Assembly (NCBI RefSeq): GCF_000696575.1
Contig: NZ_JMSQ01000008.1
Location: forward strand, 310,001-374,000
Direction of reading: 5' to 3'
DNA from: Siccibacter colletis
Lineage (GTDB): Bacteria; Pseudomonadota; Gammaproteobacteria; Enterobacterales; Enterobacteriaceae
Length of the DNA stretch: 64,000 nt
Shown here: positions 63,534 through 64,000 of the stretch, piece by piece
Numbering within the stretch: position 1 is the stretch's first letter
How the letters are laid out: each line of letters opens with the position of its first letter
Translations under genes and position numbers: made by a program
Notes under the pieces: model-generated
What the model was told of the DNA's origin: nothing
The model's input: only the letters and a program-made list of their open reading frames with translations
Database searches by the model: none

Positions 63534-64000
<467 letters not shown>

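Overview
The window is chromosomal DNA from a member of the Enterobacteriaceae. Gene order and protein sequences match the E. coli region that runs from emrD through dnaA to the atp operon, and the core genes are moderately GC-rich. The absence of tnaCAB after mnmE, and the extra genes beside emrD, mnmE and yieF, point away from E. coli towards an Enterobacter-like genus. The genus itself is inferred.

Positions 1-18,480 form an accessory island encoding contact-dependent growth inhibition (CDI). Transcription runs leftward: cdiB (outer-membrane transporter), cdiA (2,727-residue effector with a VENN-delimited toxin tip) and cdiI (small membrane immunity protein). Left of these lies about 8 kb of orphan toxin-tip and immunity modules. 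They include a membrane-type toxin with two small membrane immunity genes, a deaminase-like toxin with its immunity gene, an EndoU-like toxin remnant with its immunity gene, and several ruined copies. Three segments of cdiA (126, 291 and 742 bp) are repeated colinearly inside this array. Most orphan genes carry premature stops or one-base slips, so this reads as a decaying cassette store. A truncated SymE-like gene lies inside it.

Positions 18,480-28,100 hold the SOS-controlled TisB/IstR toxin-antitoxin locus, a DMT-family exporter, emrD, yidH-yidG, a 1.7-kb ATPase plus PIN-domain nuclease cassette, the small heat-shock genes ibpA-ibpB, yidQ and yidR. The ATPase-PIN cassette is bounded by a 29-bp direct repeat of the ibpB transcription terminator and is the best candidate for an uncharacterised defence-type element. 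Positions 26,700-31,640 are the D-galactonate operon dgoRKADT with a two-site operator.

Positions 31,700-43,400 are the replication and ribosome core: yidA, gyrB, recF, dnaN and dnaA leftward, and rpmH, rnpA, yidD, yidC and mnmE rightward. An unusual 139-bp palindrome-bearing spacer separates dnaN from recF. oriC is not in the window. Positions 43,400-49,100 carry an unrecognised gene, yieE, yieF/chrR, a DUF1624 membrane protein, the adenine permease gene and yieH. Positions 49,100-64,000 carry pstSCAB-phoU with two Pho boxes, glmU-glmS, and the ATP synthase operon from atpC back to a partial atpB, which runs off the right edge.
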